Assembly: GCA_964650965.1 (NCBI GenBank)
Contig: CAZYYO010000017.1
Coordinates: 1 to 37,253, forward strand
Origin: CAZYYO01 sp964650965
Lineage (GTDB): Bacteria > Bacillota > Clostridia > Lachnospirales > Lachnospiraceae
Length of the DNA: 37,253 nucleotides
Reading direction: 5' to 3'
Part shown: in pieces, positions 15,104 through 24,338 of the stretch
Layout of the letters: every line of letters starts with the position of its first letter
Numbering within the stretch: the stretch's first letter is position 1
Made by a program: the position numbers and the translations under genes
Notes under the pieces: model-generated
What the model saw: only the letters and a program-made list of their open reading frames with translations
What the model was told of the DNA's origin: nothing
Database searches by the model: none

Positions 15104-17038
15104 TTATTTAGCTTTCTTTTTATGATGATTGCGAATTGGTTTTCGCTTGAAATTACTTTTACTGTTACTACTGTTGCTTGTTTTATCCTTCCCATGTAAA
15201 GCAGGTTTTGTATCCTTAGGCTTTCTGGGACGAATCAGACAATGCTCCTCAAATCCAATCAAATCCTCCCGGTGGGTTTTTAGTAATGCCTCCTTCACCA
15301 AATCATAATTCCTTGGGTCACGGTATTGAATCAATGCCCGCTGCATAGCCTTTTCGTGGGGATTGGTTGCCACATATACCGGCTCCATATTCCTTGGGTC
15401 CAGCCCTGTATAATACATGCAGGTAGATATGGTAGATGGTGTGGGATAGAAATCCTGTACCTGCTCCGGCATATATCCTAAGTTCCGGAGATATTCTGCC
15501 AGCTCCACAGCTTCCTTTAAGGTTGAGCCTGGATGTGAGGACATCAAATAAGGCACCAGATATTGCTCCTTATTTAACCGCTGATTCATTTTATGATACC
15601 GTGAAACAAATTCATTATAGACGGCCACCTTGGGCTTTCCCATTTTGGCAAGCACCTTGTCGCTGATATGCTCCGGAGCCACCTTTAATTGTCCACTTAC
15701 ATGATATTCACATAATTCCTGCAGGAAGCTGTCATCACTGTCTGCTAAGAGATAATCAAAGCGAATACCAGAGCGGATAAATACCTTCTTTACACGGGGC
15801 AACTGTCTTAGTTCTTGCAGCAGCTGAATATAATCGCTGTGGTCTACCTTCATATTTTTACATGGCGTTGGGTACAGACACTGCTTATTGGTGCACACCC
15901 CCTGGGTCAGCTGCTTTTCGCAGGATGGTCCACGGAAATTAGCGGTAGGGCCTCCCACATCATGAATATATCCCTTAAAATCCGGCTCTGCTGTCATCTG
16001 TCTTGCTTCTTTTAGAATCGATTCGTGACTTCTTGTCTGAACAATTCTTCCCTGATGGAAGGTTAAGGCACAAAAGCTGCAGCCTCCAAAGCAGCCCCGG
16101 TTACTAATCAGGGAAAATTTCACTTCACTGATAGCAGGAATTCCACCTAGCTTTTCATATACCGGATGATAGGCTCTCATATAAGGCAGTGCATATACAT
16201 CATCCATCTCTATTTGGGTTAATGGCTTTTGCTGTGGATTTTGCACAACGAACAGCTTCCCGTCATAGGTTTCGTACATTTTGCTGGCAGTAAAGGGGTC
16301 TGTATTATTGTATTGAATCTGAAAGCTTCTAGCGTAAGCCTTCTTATCTGACTTAATATCCTCAAAGGAAGGCAGACGGATAGCATCCTCTACATAATAA
16401 GGCTCTCTGGTCTTGTATACGGTACCATCAATATAGGTCAAATCCTCCATATGCACTCCAAGATTTAATGCATCTGCAATCTCTACCATGGAACGCTCTC
16501 CCATTCCGTAGCTTATCATATCTGCACCGGAATCCAGCAAAATGGAACGCTTCACCTTATTTGACCAATAATCATAATGCCCCAGGCGGCGAAGACTGGC
16601 TTCAATTCCACCAATAATCAGAGGCTTATGCTTATAATGCTTGCGAATCATATTGCAGTATACTACCGTGGCATAATCTGGTCGCTTCCCCATTTCTCCT
16701 CCGGGAGAAAAAGAATCCATCTTTCTTCGTTTTTTAGAAACGGAATAGTGATTTACCATAGAATCCATATTTCCTGCAGAAACAAGAAATGCCAGCCGTG
16801 GTTCACCAAGGATATCAATGGAATTCTCATCTCGCCAATCTGGCTGAGCTATGATTCCCACGGTATATCCATGAGCCTGAAGAATGCGGGAAATAATTGC
16901 ATGACCAAAGGATGGGTGATCCACATAGGCATCCCCACATACATACACAAAATCCAGCTGGGAGATTCCCCGTTCGGTCATATCCTCTTTACTAATTGGT
17001 AGAAATTGATTGTCCATAATATCCTTTCTGTTGGTCAA
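15104..17038 (-). CDS. YgiQ family radical SAM protein
   Basis: 644 aa. The N-terminal UPF0313 region begins FLPISKEDMTERGISQLDFV and includes DAYVDHPSFGHAII (about 33-46). The radical SAM motif CFGGCSFCALTFHQGR lies near 315-330 and supplies the 4Fe-4S ligands. A later cysteine cluster (CTNKQCLYPTPCKN) may bind a further metal centre. The last 35 residues are a basic Ser/Asn/Lys-rich tail that suggests RNA or nucleic-acid contact. The family's reaction is not established. Confidence 0.92.
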   Translation of the reverse strand: MTNRKDIMDNQFLPISKEDMTERGISQLDFVYVCGDAYVDHPSFGHAIISRILQAHGYTVGIIAQPDWRDENSIDILGEPRLAFLVSAGNMDSMVNHYSVSKKRRKMDSFSPGGEMGKRPDYATVVYCNMIRKHYKHKPLIIGGIEASLRRLGHYDYWSNKVKRSILLDSGADMISYGMGERSMVEIADALNLGVHMEDLTYIDGTVYKTREPYYVEDAIRLPSFEDIKSDKKAYARSFQIQYNNTDPFTASKMYETYDGKLFVVQNPQQKPLTQIEMDDVYALPYMRAYHPVYEKLGGIPAISEVKFSLISNRGCFGGCSFCALTFHQGRIVQTRSHESILKEARQMTAEPDFKGYIHDVGGPTANFRGPSCEKQLTQGVCTNKQCLYPTPCKNMKVDHSDYIQLLQELRQLPRVKKVFIRSGIRFDYLLADSDDSFLQELCEYHVSGQLKVAPEHISDKVLAKMGKPKVAVYNEFVSRYHKMNQRLNKEQYLVPYLMSSHPGSTLKEAVELAEYLRNLGYMPEQVQDFYPTPSTISTCMYYTGLDPRNMEPVYVATNPHEKAMQRALIQYRDPRNYDLVKEALLKTHREDLIGFEEHCLIRPRKPKDTKPALHGKDKTSNSSNSKSNFKRKPIRNHHKKKAK

Positions 17039-17079
17039 ATCCTATGGCAATTCCATAAGAGTCCTTTGCATATGTACGA

Positions 17080-17733
17080 TTACAGCCGATTTAACAGCTG
17101 CCAATAATCCTCAATATAATAATCGGAAAGCTGCTGCTTCTCCTGGGTTACATCCTTGCTGTAATCATCATAGATTCCACATACCTTCATTCCTGCATTT
17201 CTACCTGCTAGAATACCGGGCACAATATCCTCAAACACCAGACAGTGCTCCGGAGATACCAGAAGCTTCTTAGCCACCTGAAGGTATACATCCGGTGCAG
17301 GCTTTCCCTGGGCAACCTCATTGGAGGTAACACAGGTATCAATGTACCTATCCATATTCTGTGCCTGTAAGGCTGCCTGAAGCAGCTCTGGGGAATTACT
17401 GGTTCCAATACCCACTTGATATCCATGTTCTTTTAGATAGGTAAGAAATTCCATAGCTCCTGGCTTTGGCTGAACCTGATGCCTGTAATAATCAAAGGCC
17501 ATATCATTCCATATCCTCATCAGTTCCTCTACCGATTCTGTTAACTGAAAGGTCTTTTGAAAATATACTCCGGTTTCCCGCATACTCAGCCCTTCCACAT
17601 TCTTCTGTAAATCAGGGGGCATAACAATTCCTCTATTAGCAAGAAAATCAATGTCGATTTGCTTCCACAAAAACATGGAATCAATTAAAGTACCGTCTAA
17701 ATCAAAGATTACCGCTTTTATATTGTTTAACAT
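17080..17733 (-). CDS. HAD-superfamily phosphatase, beta-phosphoglucomutase-like
   Basis: 217 aa. Motif I FDLDGTLIDS holds nucleophile Asp11 and Asp13. A helical cap follows. Motif II is GIGTSNS (about 113-119), the motif III lysine is in QGKPAPDVYL (about 142-151), and motif IV is VFEDIVPGILAGRNAG. The subgroup includes beta-phosphoglucomutases and sugar-phosphate phosphatases, and the substrate cannot be told. The start overlaps the end of the upstream pseudouridine synthase gene by 32 nt, consistent with translational coupling. Confidence 0.88.
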   Translation of the reverse strand: MLNNIKAVIFDLDGTLIDSMFLWKQIDIDFLANRGIVMPPDLQKNVEGLSMRETGVYFQKTFQLTESVEELMRIWNDMAFDYYRHQVQPKPGAMEFLTYLKEHGYQVGIGTSNSPELLQAALQAQNMDRYIDTCVTSNEVAQGKPAPDVYLQVAKKLLVSPEHCLVFEDIVPGILAGRNAGMKVCGIYDDYSKDVTQEKQQLSDYYIEDYWQLLNRL

Positions 17734-18421
17734 ATTCTAATTCTCCCTCATTAAGCGAACGATAGCATCCTATTTCCAAATCAGGGTCTAATGTAAATTT
17801 TCCCATAGTGATTCGTTTTAAATAAGTGACTTCGCCTCCTATGGCATGAAACATTCGCTTAATTTGATGATACTTTCCCTCTGAGATGGTGATATAGGCA
17901 ACCGACTCAGCATCTGATGAAATAATTTGAAGCTTTGCCGGTTTTGTAAGATGCTTCTCTTGAATATCTACTCCTTGAAGAAAGTGAATCACATGCTCTT
18001 CCTGCAAGGGAATGTTCACATGTACCAGATAGGTTTTATCTACATGATGTCTTGGACTAAGCAGTTCATGGGACAATTCTCCATCATTTGTTATAAGTAA
18101 CAGACCTTCTGTGTCAAGATCTAGACGTCCAACAGAAAATAAATCCTGCTTCTGATTCATTGGTATATAAGAAAAAATGGTTTGGTGCAGATTGTCTTTT
18201 GACGCACAAACACAACCAGCCGGCTTATGAAGCATATAGTATACATATTGCTGATAATTTAAAATTTCATGCTCACACATAATCATATCTGCTTCATCCA
18301 CCAAAAAGCCACAATCCTTAATGAGTTGTCCATTTACCTGAACAAGACCTTTTTGAATCATTTTTTTAACTTCTTTTCTGGTTCCCACATCACAATGGGA
18401 TAAATATTTATCTAAACGCAT
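17702..18421 (-). CDS. RsuA/RluB-family pseudouridine synthase
   Basis: 239 aa. The S4 domain (1-60, MRLDKYLSHCDVGTRKEVKK) is followed by a catalytic domain with GRLDLDTEGLLLITNDG (catalytic Asp near 101) and EGKYHQIKRMFHAIGG (about 187-202). RsuA-type members act on 16S rRNA and RluB/RluE types on 23S rRNA; this one is not resolved, although its length fits RsuA. It is the first gene of this minus-strand run and is divergent from ylbJ across only 37 nt. Confidence 0.92.
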   Translation of the reverse strand: MRLDKYLSHCDVGTRKEVKKMIQKGLVQVNGQLIKDCGFLVDEADMIMCEHEILNYQQYVYYMLHKPAGCVCASKDNLHQTIFSYIPMNQKQDLFSVGRLDLDTEGLLLITNDGELSHELLSPRHHVDKTYLVHVNIPLQEEHVIHFLQGVDIQEKHLTKPAKLQIISSDAESVAYITISEGKYHQIKRMFHAIGGEVTYLKRITMGKFTLDPDLEIGCYRSLNEGELEYVKQYKSGNL

Positions 18422-18458
18422 ATTACATTTCCCTTATAAATCTAACATATATTGTTAT

Positions 18459-19382
18459 ATGAAAAATAAATTGTTTATTATATTGCTTATTATCATGTTA
18501 TTAGGCTGCCTTACCTGGCCACAAACAGCAATCCATGGGGCAAAAATGGGACTATTACTATGGTTTCGAACCTTGCTTCCTACGCTGTTGCCCGTATTAA
18601 TCATATCGAATATTCTAATGGAATTGTGTCAGCCGCTTTGGGATACCCCCAAAATACATTCCAGTAAATATCGAATGCTTGCTATTATTATAACCACCTG
18701 CTTCGGTTGGTTCTTAGGATTGCCTGTTGGAGCTATCATAACTAAAAAAATATATGAAAAAAATATCATTTCCAAACCATGTGCATATCTAATGCTCATT
18801 GGATGTAACCAGCTAAGTCCCATGTTTATCTTGGGATATGTTTATCCAAATATTCCCCAAAAGGGGAACGGTATTTTGGCTGTCTATTTTCCATTGGTAC
18901 TTATTATGATGCTATCTGTAGTACTGCAGACAAAAGATGCCAAATCACATCCATACATGAATGCAACAGAATTTATTGCAAAAAAAACGACATCCAGATT
19001 TCACTTATCGTTTCAAATCATAGATGCCGGTATCATGAACGGTTTTGAAATTATTACCAGACTAGGAGGATATATCATTTTGTTTTGTGTGCTCCAGGCA
19101 TTTATATCCACCATTCCTTATCTGAAAATTCAAATGCAGGCAATTATGGTCGCCATATTAGAAATCACCAGCGGCATCAACTTGATACATAGCCAATTTG
19201 CACCTTCATTTCAAAAAATCCTTCTGCTTACCATAATGACAAGCTTTGGAGGATTATGCACACATGCACAAACCTATGGAATTACCAGTGACACGAACTT
19301 ATCCCCGGGAGTTTACACCATAGGAAAACTGTTTTGCGCATTTTTCTCTGGAATCATCCTAACGCTGCTTACTCTTTATTAA
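18459..19382 (+). CDS. ylbJ: Sporulation integral membrane protein YlbJ-like
   Basis: 307 aa, strongly hydrophobic, with about eight likely membrane spans; the first is at residues 4-20. Gate-type (nucleoside recognition) domain features include LLLWFRTLLPTLLPVLIISN (about 32-51), GWFLGLPVGA, and SFGGLCTHAQ near 264-273. YlbJ is needed for normal spore cortex formation in Bacillus and is made in the mother cell. The start has no recognisable Shine-Dalgarno sequence, and no better in-frame start is visible. The 3' end overlaps the convergent coiled-coil gene by 14 nt. It lies near coaD and rsmD, as in Bacillus. Confidence 0.85.
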   Translation: MKNKLFIILLIIMLLGCLTWPQTAIHGAKMGLLLWFRTLLPTLLPVLIISNILMELCQPLWDTPKIHSSKYRMLAIIITTCFGWFLGLPVGAIITKKIYEKNIISKPCAYLMLIGCNQLSPMFILGYVYPNIPQKGNGILAVYFPLVLIMMLSVVLQTKDAKSHPYMNATEFIAKKTTSRFHLSFQIIDAGIMNGFEIITRLGGYIILFCVLQAFISTIPYLKIQMQAIMVAILEITSGINLIHSQFAPSFQKILLLTIMTSFGGLCTHAQTYGITSDTNLSPGVYTIGKLFCAFFSGIILTLLTLY

Positions 19383-20037
19383 AGAATTGTTCTGGTATAT
19401 CTAAGGTTGCGGAACCGTCACTTTGCTCCGGAGCCTCTATCTCCTGCTCCACCATAGTTCTTGGAATCTGAACTTCCTCATCTCTTGCCTGAGGCTCTGG
19501 CTGTGGAGACAACTCCTGGCGATTGGCAACAACTACATCTAAGTATCCCTGCATGGAGTTTAAATAACTTTCTGTGCGAGATCTGGTGGTTTCCATGGAA
19601 CCGGTAAGAACCTCCTCTACGCTCTTTAACAGGCTGTCTGTATATGCAATTGCACCTTCACGAATATTATTAGCATCTTCCGTGGCTTTATCTAACATTT
19701 CCTGAGCATTCTTGGTTGCAATCATAACAACTTCATTTGCCTGGGCATATGCTTGCTGCATAATTTGATGCTCACTTACCAGCTCATTGGTCTGAACCTG
19801 AGCCTGTGCAATAATGGCATCTGCTTTATTCTGGGCATCTGCAAGAATTGCTTCCTTGTTACTGATAATCTTCTGATAGCGTTTAATTTCCTCTGGAGTC
19901 TTAGTTCTTAATTCTTCTAATAAGCCCTCTAACTCATCTCTGTTCACAACAATCTTGGAGCTTGAAAAAGCAGATGGCTTGCAACCATCAATATACTCTT
20001 CAATTTCCTCAATAATTTCTTCAATTCCGCTTGCCAT
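19369..20037 (-). CDS. Coiled-coil protein of unknown function, downstream of coaD
   Basis: 222 aa, acidic, with a long helical coiled coil at about residues 45-165 rich in Ala, Gln, Glu and Asn (EAILADAQNKADAIIAQAQ). It resembles ATP-synthase subunit B or V-type subunit H/E stalks and DivIVA-like proteins in composition only. The C-terminal 50 residues are Pro/Glu/Gln-rich and probably disordered. There is no signal peptide or membrane span. It starts 3 nt after coaD ends, so it is in that operon. Its end overlaps the convergent ylbJ. No function is assigned. Confidence 0.8.
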   Translation of the reverse strand: MASGIEEIIEEIEEYIDGCKPSAFSSSKIVVNRDELEGLLEELRTKTPEEIKRYQKIISNKEAILADAQNKADAIIAQAQVQTNELVSEHQIMQQAYAQANEVVMIATKNAQEMLDKATEDANNIREGAIAYTDSLLKSVEEVLTGSMETTRSRTESYLNSMQGYLDVVVANRQELSPQPEPQARDEEVQIPRTMVEQEIEAPEQSDGSATLDIPEQFFNKE

Positions 20038-20040
20038 GGC

Positions 20041-20532
20041 TTATCTTCCTTTCTCAATATGATACTTTGCGTAGATTGCAGGTATGATTTCCTCTGGAAC
20101 AAATTTGGAAATATTTCCTCCATAGGAAGCAAATTCTCTTACCACTGTTGAGCTTAAATAAGAATAATTTAAGGCAGTAGTAAAAAATACCGTATCTATT
20201 TCCGGATATTCTACTTTATTGGTCTGAGCAATTTGTAATTCGTATTCAAAATCTGTAACTGCCCGAAGCCCTCTTACAATAATATTAGCATCTATTTCTC
20301 TGGCATAATCGATTAATAATCCTTGAAAGGATGCTACCCTAACATTGCCGTATTTTTTTGTTAACTCTGTAATCATACTAACACGTTCATCAATAGAAAA
20401 CAACGCATTTTTTTGGCTGTTATTTAGCACTCCAACTACAACTTCATCAAATAATTTTGATGTTCTTTCGATAATATCCATATGCCCAAAGGTAATGGGA
20501 TCAAAACTTCCAGGGTAAATTGCTCTTCTCAT
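20041..20532 (-). CDS. coaD: Phosphopantetheine adenylyltransferase
   Basis: 163 aa, standard length. It carries the nucleotidyltransferase signature YPGSFDPITFGHMDI (6-20) with the catalytic HxGH-type site, plus RGLRAVTDFEYELQIA (about 88-103) and LSSTVVREFASYGGNI near 127-142. It makes dephospho-CoA from 4'-phosphopantetheine and ATP, the penultimate step of CoA synthesis. It follows rsmD by 8 nt, the common rsmD-coaD pair. Confidence 0.97.
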   Translation of the reverse strand: MRRAIYPGSFDPITFGHMDIIERTSKLFDEVVVGVLNNSQKNALFSIDERVSMITELTKKYGNVRVASFQGLLIDYAREIDANIIVRGLRAVTDFEYELQIAQTNKVEYPEIDTVFFTTALNYSYLSSTVVREFASYGGNISKFVPEEIIPAIYAKYHIEKGR

Positions 20533-20540
20533 AAGCTCAC

Positions 20541-21092
20541 TTACTTTCTCTCTAAAAAGATGTGTTTATTGGTTTTATACACTTTTTCTTTTAATAAGGT
20601 ATAACCCATTGTCTCAACGTAGCTAAAATCTGTTTCTAAGGAAGCCTCCACAATAATTAAGGCCTTTGGTGCAAGGATTTCATACTGTGTCAGTAACTCC
20701 AGCACCTGCTTCTCATATAGCTGATTGTAAGGAGGATCCATAAATACAAGATCCACTAGCTTATTTCCAGAAAATTGGGCCAGGGCACTTTTATAATCTA
20801 CAGATAGCACGGTTGACTGGTCTATCAACTGTGTATTGGATAAATTCTCCTTGATACAAGTAACTGCCTCTTTGTTTTGTTCAATAAAATAGCAATAAGA
20901 ACAGCCTCTGCTTAAAGCCTCAATACCAATTTGTCCACTGCCTGCGAAAATATCCAGAAATACTTTATCCACTAATTCATTTTGAATCATATTAAACAAG
21001 GTTTCCTTAATACGGTCCTGGGTAGGTCTGGTTCCTTTCCCGGAAACGGTTTTTAACGGAAGTCTTCGTTTGCTTCCAGCGATCACTCTCAT
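20541..21092 (-). CDS. rsmD: 16S rRNA (guanine-966-N2)-methyltransferase RsmD
   Basis: 183 aa from the ATG at 21092 (MRVIAGSKRRLPLK). This ATG overlaps the pncC stop as ATGA and has GAGGTG upstream, so it is preferred to a start six codons earlier. The SAM-binding motif LDIFAGSGQIGIEALSRG lies near 47-64 and the N6/N2-methyltransferase motif VFMDPPYNQ near 128-136. It methylates G966 of 16S rRNA. Confidence 0.95.
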   Translation of the reverse strand: MRVIAGSKRRLPLKTVSGKGTRPTQDRIKETLFNMIQNELVDKVFLDIFAGSGQIGIEALSRGCSYCYFIEQNKEAVTCIKENLSNTQLIDQSTVLSVDYKSALAQFSGNKLVDLVFMDPPYNQLYEKQVLELLTQYEILAPKALIIVEASLETDFSYVETMGYTLLKEKVYKTNKHIFLERK

Positions 21093-21565
21093 ACAGCACC
21101 TCTGATACAATCCTTCAATAATTCCAATGCCGCATAAGCCGCATCCTCACGAATCTTATGGCGACTTCCCTCCAGCTGAAGGCGATAGACCTGACAATCA
21201 TCTGCTGTGGCACATGCTATATATACACAGCCTACCGGTGTCTCTTCACTTCCCCCATCCGGTCCTGCAATTCCAGTGGTGGCCAGCCCATAAGTAGTTC
21301 CAGCCTTCTCTCTTACACCCACTGCCATTGCCCTGGCACATTGGAAACTTACCGCTCCAACAGAATCTAATATCTCCTGGGAAACATTCAGGTTCTTGTG
21401 CTTAATATCATTGGAATAGGTTACATATCCCTCGTGAAAGCATTCTGACACTCCAGCCACATCCACAAGAAGAGAAGCAACCATGCCTCCGGTACAGGAC
21501 TCTGCAACGGATACCGTTTCATTTCTATTCATTAAATCCTTAACAACAACTTCATGTATTTCCAT
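21089..21565 (-). CDS. pncC: CinA C-terminal-domain protein, nicotinamide-nucleotide amidase type
   Basis: 158 aa, consisting only of the CinA C-terminal (PncC) domain; the N-terminal MoeA-like COG1058 domain of long CinA is absent. Core motifs are SVAESCTGGMVASLLVDVAG (19-38) and ATTGIAGPDGGSEETPVG near 94-111. Known members deamidate NMN to nicotinate mononucleotide, which NadD (encoded at 550-1764) can use. Stop and start overlap with rsmD (ATGA). It starts 1 nt after pgsA ends. Confidence 0.92.
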   Translation of the reverse strand: MEIHEVVVKDLMNRNETVSVAESCTGGMVASLLVDVAGVSECFHEGYVTYSNDIKHKNLNVSQEILDSVGAVSFQCARAMAVGVREKAGTTYGLATTGIAGPDGGSEETPVGCVYIACATADDCQVYRLQLEGSRHKIREDAAYAALELLKDCIRGAV

Positions 21566-21566
21566 A

Positions 21567-22109
21567 TTATTTCTGCTCTTTTAACACATCTTTGTTCTTC
21601 ACAATGTAATCAATTAAGGATACTACTGTGAGAATCAGTGCCAGATAAATCATAATGGTTCCTAAAATGTCAAAGAATGATAACGGAATCTGAGCCACAA
21701 GAATAATGATCATCACCATCTGTGATACGGTCTTAAATTTGCCCCACATGCTGGCAGCGATAACAATACCATTATCACTGGCAATCAGTCGAAATCCGCT
21801 GATAATGAATTCTCTACTTACAATGATAATAACAACCCAGGCGGGCAGCTGATTGGTTGCAACCAGACAAATTATAGCAGCACATACTAGAAGCTTGTCT
21901 GCCAATGGGTCCATAAACTTGCCAAAGTTGGTAACCAGATTATACTTTCTTGCGATCTTACCATCTAACATATCTGTAAGGCTGGCAACAATAAAAATAA
22001 CATCTGCAATATAACGGTTATATCCACTGGTATTTGGTATTAACATAAAGACAACAAAAAATGGAATTAATATAATTCGAAAAATAGTTAGTTTGTTTGG
22101 TAAATTCAT
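21567..22109 (-). CDS. pgsA: CDP-diacylglycerol-glycerol-3-phosphate 3-phosphatidyltransferase
   Basis: 180 aa membrane protein with about four to five spans. The CDP-alcohol phosphotransferase motif DG(x)2AR(x)8G(x)3D(x)3D is intact, from DGKIARKYN to GKFMDPLAD (about 48-71). It makes phosphatidylglycerol phosphate, leading to phosphatidylglycerol. It overlaps rimO by 4 nt (ATGA), so the two are translationally coupled. Other family members, such as cardiolipin synthases, are possible, but context and size favour PgsA. Confidence 0.94.
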   Translation of the reverse strand: MNLPNKLTIFRIILIPFFVVFMLIPNTSGYNRYIADVIFIVASLTDMLDGKIARKYNLVTNFGKFMDPLADKLLVCAAIICLVATNQLPAWVVIIIVSREFIISGFRLIASDNGIVIAASMWGKFKTVSQMVMIIILVAQIPLSFFDILGTIMIYLALILTVVSLIDYIVKNKDVLKEQK

Positions 22110-23431
22110 ACGATTTCTCCTATTAGATCATATTCATAGCATCCGGTGACTTTCACTTTTACAAAATCACCTGTCATAAAAGTGGCTTCTTCACCACTGA
22201 TAAATATATATCCATCTACACCGGGAGCATCCCGATAGGTTCTGGCTACATATGCATTTTCATCTGCAACCTTGCCTTCTACAAATGCCCACAATTCTCT
22301 GCCGATAAATTCCTGATTCACATCAGAACTGATTTCCTGCTGAAGCTCCATTACTTCATCTCGCCAGTCAGCCTTGGTATCTTCATCCACCTGATCTAGG
22401 AAATCTACTGCAGGAGTTCCTTCTTCCGGGGAGTAAGTAAAGCAACCCAGACGATCAAATTCCATAGCATCCACAAATTCCATTAATTCTTCATGCTGCT
22501 CCTGGGTTTCTCCTGGGAATCCACAGATTAATGTGGTACGAATGGCGATATCCGGCATCTTGTTTCTAAGACGCTGTACAATGGCAATAATATCTTCCTT
22601 GGATGTTTTCCTGCCCATTCGTTTTAGGATATCATTGCTGGCATGCTGAATTGGCATATCAATATAATGGCATACCTTTTCATTTCTTACCATAGCATCT
22701 ATCAGCTCATCATTGATTTCTTCCGGATAACAATAGAGAATGCGAATCCAGGTAAGACCTGGTATTTTATTTAATTCATCTAATAAATGAGGAAGACTCT
22801 TTTTCCCATAGAGATCCACACCATAAAGGGTTGTTTCCTGGGCTACAAGAATTAATTCCTTGACCCCTTTTTCCACCAAATCTTTTGCTTCTGCGAGAAG
22901 AGCCTCTATAGGAACGCTTCTGAAGTTCCCCCGAATCTTAGGAATAATACAATACGTACAATGCTTATCACAGCCCTCTGCAATCTTTAAATATGCAAAA
23001 TGTCCACCGGTGGTAACCACTCTGCCATTCTTATCCTGTGGCAATCCCTCTAAAGACTTACAGATTGTAGGCTGCTGACCTTGCAGTGCCTCATGAAGAG
23101 CCGAAACCACCTCATCATAGGAATTGGTACCAATAATAGCATCTACTTCCGGAATCTCCTTGCGGATTTCCGGAGCATAGCGCTGAGCCAGGCATCCGGT
23201 TACAATTAATACCTTAAGCTTTCCTGTTTCTTTTTGCTTAGCCAAGTCAATGATGTTTTGAATGCTTTCTTCCATGGCATCATGAATAAAGCAGCAGCTG
23301 TTAACAATAATAACCTCTGCTTCCTGTTCATCATCCGTCAGTGTATGACCATCCTGAACCAGCATTCCCAGCATATGTTCGGAATCTACCAGGTTCTTGT
23401 CACACCCTAGGGATACAAATAATAATTTCAT
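22106..23431 (-). CDS. rimO: Ribosomal protein S12 methylthiotransferase RimO
   Basis: 441 aa with the three domains of methylthiotransferases. The N-terminal UPF0004 domain contributes three Cys (SLGCDKNLVDSE at 7-18, NSCCF and TGCLAQRY). The radical SAM core has CDKHCTYCIIPKIRG near 153-167. A TRAM domain ends the protein (about 375-441). SLGCDKNxVDSE is typical of RimO rather than MiaB. It adds a methylthio group to the conserved Asp of S12. It sits between rpoZ and pgsA. Confidence 0.96.
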   Translation of the reverse strand: MKLLFVSLGCDKNLVDSEHMLGMLVQDGHTLTDDEQEAEVIIVNSCCFIHDAMEESIQNIIDLAKQKETGKLKVLIVTGCLAQRYAPEIRKEIPEVDAIIGTNSYDEVVSALHEALQGQQPTICKSLEGLPQDKNGRVVTTGGHFAYLKIAEGCDKHCTYCIIPKIRGNFRSVPIEALLAEAKDLVEKGVKELILVAQETTLYGVDLYGKKSLPHLLDELNKIPGLTWIRILYCYPEEINDELIDAMVRNEKVCHYIDMPIQHASNDILKRMGRKTSKEDIIAIVQRLRNKMPDIAIRTTLICGFPGETQEQHEELMEFVDAMEFDRLGCFTYSPEEGTPAVDFLDQVDEDTKADWRDEVMELQQEISSDVNQEFIGRELWAFVEGKVADENAYVARTYRDAPGVDGYIFISGEEATFMTGDFVKVKVTGCYEYDLIGEIV

Positions 23432-23433
23432 AT

Positions 23434-23691
23434 TTATGATTCCTCAGACGCATCTTCTTCATCGGAAAGAATCTTAAGAACGCCTTCAAACAACTCTTCT
23501 ACTGCAATAGAAAGGGGCTTTTCTCCTTCTTTTGCATCAACCATTGGTTCTGAACCATCAATAATCTGACGTGCTCTTTTTGCTGTTGCACATACGATGC
23601 TATAACGGCTGTTAATTACTGGTTCTTCACCAATTTCCTCCGCGTTATTATTTACTACCTTCATTAGTTCTACATAAGATGGATGTATCAT
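23434..23691 (-). CDS. rpoZ: RNA polymerase omega subunit
   Basis: 85 aa. The omega core is present: SRYSIVCATAKRARQII (about 28-44) followed by KPLSIAVEELFEGVL near 57-71. Omega helps assemble and stabilise RNA polymerase. It is 1 nt after gmk, the conserved gmk-rpoZ pair. The acidic tail is usual for clostridial omega. In many Firmicutes coaBC and priA follow; here rimO does. Confidence 0.93.
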   Translation of the reverse strand: MIHPSYVELMKVVNNNAEEIGEEPVINSRYSIVCATAKRARQIIDGSEPMVDAKEGEKPLSIAVEELFEGVLKILSDEEDASEES

Positions 23692-23692
23692 G

Positions 23693-24334
23693 TTATATAT
23701 CTCCTTTCAAAAAATCGCTTAAATCATCTTGTATACTCTTGATGTTATCTATATTTCGTGATGTATGATAATGTTCACTTTTGATAATATGATGCACATT
23801 CTGCACCGCCTGATCCAACACATCATTTACCACCAAATAATCATATTGACTCATAAGAAGAGATTCCTTCTTGGCAATAGACAACCGTTGTTCAATAACA
23901 TCCAGTGTCTCTGTTCCCCGAACAATCAATCGTTCCTTAAGAACAGCTGCAGAGGGAGGTGTTACAAAAAGTAACAGGCTCTCCGGGAAAATCTTCTTAA
24001 TCTGTAATGCACCCTGGACTTCTATCTCCAGAATCACATCCTTCCCCTGGTCTACTAATTCTTCCACATAGGCCTTAGGCGTTCCATAATAATTCTTATT
24101 AAATCTAGCATATTCCAATAGTTCATGACATGCTATCATTTTCTCAAATTCTTCTGTTGTTTTAAAGAAATATTCTCTTCCATCCATCTCTCCCTGTCGG
24201 ATTCCACGGGTGGTGGCAGAAATAGACAAATGATATAACTGAGGATATTTTTTTAAAAGGTGCTTCATGATGGTTCCCTTGCCGGCTCCGGAAAATCCGG
24301 ATAATACAACAACCATTCCCTTGCGACCTGACAT
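23693..24334 (-). CDS. gmk: Guanylate kinase
   Basis: 213 aa. The P-loop GFSGAGKGT is at 13-21. The GMP-binding block SISATTRGIRQGEMDGREYF lies near 37-56, with EIEVQGALQI (about 102-111) and the lid RLIVRGTE following. It makes GDP from GMP and ATP. It is 4 nt after remA and 1 nt before rpoZ, the standard Firmicutes order. Confidence 0.97.
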   Translation of the reverse strand: MSGRKGMVVVLSGFSGAGKGTIMKHLLKKYPQLYHLSISATTRGIRQGEMDGREYFFKTTEEFEKMIACHELLEYARFNKNYYGTPKAYVEELVDQGKDVILEIEVQGALQIKKIFPESLLLFVTPPSAAVLKERLIVRGTETLDVIEQRLSIAKKESLLMSQYDYLVVNDVLDQAVQNVHHIIKSEHYHTSRNIDNIKSIQDDLSDFLKGDI

Positions 24335-24338
24335 AGTA

